A stretch of DNA of 14,881 bases from Podochytrium sp. JEL0797 (lineage: Eukaryota > Chytridiomycota > Chytridiomycetes > Chytridiales > Chytriomycetaceae), in the NCBI GenBank assembly GCA_027596195.1, contig JADGJG010000641.1, positions 1 through 14,881 of the forward strand, given 5' to 3'. Shown here in pieces: positions 14,157 to 14,881 of this stretch. The first letter of the stretch is position 1; each line of letters starts with the position of its first letter. Below the pieces are notes generated by a model. That model worked only from the letters and a program-made list of their open reading frames with translations. It ran no database searches and was not told the origin of the DNA. Position numbers and translations under genes: made by a program.

Positions 14157-14786
14157 CCCCGTCTTTGTGTTCGTTTTTTGCAAAATTGTCATCGGGACAA
14201 ACCAAATTGTCACCAAGAACTTCGCGTCAAGAGGGCTGTTCTGTTTTGCCCGTGCGTTTTGTTGACAAACGAATTGAGACAAATCTTTCTTCCACACCCA
14301 AACCTGTCTAACGCACAAACCTTCGATTCTCAGCAACGCGTCCATCATGCTTGGGAAGCAGACCCAATTCTGCTCAACACGTGTTTCTTCTTTTCGCCTC
14401 CTTCTTCCCTTTTTCTTGGTGTCTTTCTCGAACACAAGCCAAATCAAAAAAAAACCATTAGGAATATGATGAACATGTTCGTTAAGATGCCGGTGCGCCC
14501 AAGCTTCCTCTCTATTCCCCGTTTCCTTATAGCCCGACCCGACTCGCTCCCGTGGACCACCTCCAAAACGAAGCGATCGGAATTCGAAGCCAACCCACTT
14601 CACCCCCACTCTCGCTCACACGCTCTGGATCCCAACGCCAGTCCCTCCAAGACCTCCTGGAATTCAGCGACAGCATCTGTCGGCTGGTTGGTGTCGCGGG
14701 GAGGCAGCTCGGGAGGCGTTTTGGCGCATGCGCGCAATTTATTTCCGCGAGCATGAGGATTGAAAAACAGTTTGCCTTCAAGTCTC
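14157..14786. other. upstream flank of the Cys/His protein gene
   Basis: About 630 bp with no securely supported gene. It holds the presumed promoter and 5' UTR of the minus-strand Cys/His gene. An ACGCGT lies near 14335. Plus-strand frames from about 14533 to the right end are open in more than one phase and follow an acceptor-like CTTATAG, so the first exons of a divergent gene could lie here, but no family was recognised. Confidence 0.4.
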
Positions 14787-14881
14787 GGGGGGGGGGGGGG
14801 GGGGGCGGCCCCGCCCGCCCCCCCCCCCCCGCCGCCCCCCCCCCCCCCCCCGCCACCCCCCCCCCCCGGCCCCCCCCGCCC
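14787..14881. repeat. G and C homopolymer tract at the window end
   Basis: Nineteen G residues (14787-14805) are followed by about 75 bases that are almost all C. Nothing else in the window has this composition. It most resembles a sequencing or assembly artefact at a contig end rather than genomic DNA. Confidence 0.8.

Noticed and set aside
13731..14756. 341-codon plus-strand frame
   Set aside because: It overlaps exon 1 of the Cys/His gene antisense. The minus-strand reading has ordered Cys/His repeats with matching splice phases; this frame has only low-complexity Val and Gly runs.

Overview
This is a eukaryotic genomic window, most likely from a zoosporic (chytrid-like) fungus. The genes are split by many short GT-AG introns (45-80 nt in most cases, with one of about 120 and one of 200). 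Intergenic gaps are tiny. The acyl-CoA synthetases are of the fungal Faa1/Faa4 type, and the WD40 gene resembles WDR49/WDY proteins, which are typical of flagellated lineages. The species cannot be named from sequence alone.

Layout. (1) 2-2326, + strand: the 3' part of a five-exon (visible) WD40-repeat gene with a long low-complexity tail; it enters from outside the window. (2) 2384-10510, - strand: three head-to-tail long-chain acyl-CoA synthetase paralogs. In transcription order these are C (10510-7877, 687 aa), B (7638-5171, 683 aa) and A (5109-2384, 686 aa). All keep the ATP/AMP-binding and fatty-acid-binding signatures, and all appear intact after splicing. A and C share all ten intron positions; B lacks three of them. 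(3) 10511-11796: an intergenic region with no supported gene, holding three ACGCGT motifs. (4) 14156-11797, - strand: a four-exon gene for a 654-aa putative nuclear protein. It has three 23-residue repeats of the form C-x-H-x6-C-x2-C, two further Cys4 motifs and basic nuclear-localisation-like clusters. (5) 14157-14881: upstream DNA ending in long G and C homopolymers that look like an assembly or sequencing artefact.

How the genes relate. The three synthetases activate long-chain fatty acids to acyl-CoA and form a local gene family. The WD40 gene converges on synthetase A with 57 bp between stop codons, and synthetase B ends 61 bp upstream of the A start codon, so 3' ends and promoters must overlap. 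The Cys/His protein is unrelated by family and is probably a DNA- or protein-binding nuclear factor.

Most notable observations: two introns are base-for-base identical between synthetases A and C although the flanking exons and the other introns have diverged; synthetase B has patchy intron absence; and the Cys/His protein has repeats delimited by phase-0 introns. All splice sites were inferred by eye from GT-AG consensus, reading-frame continuity and paralog comparison.
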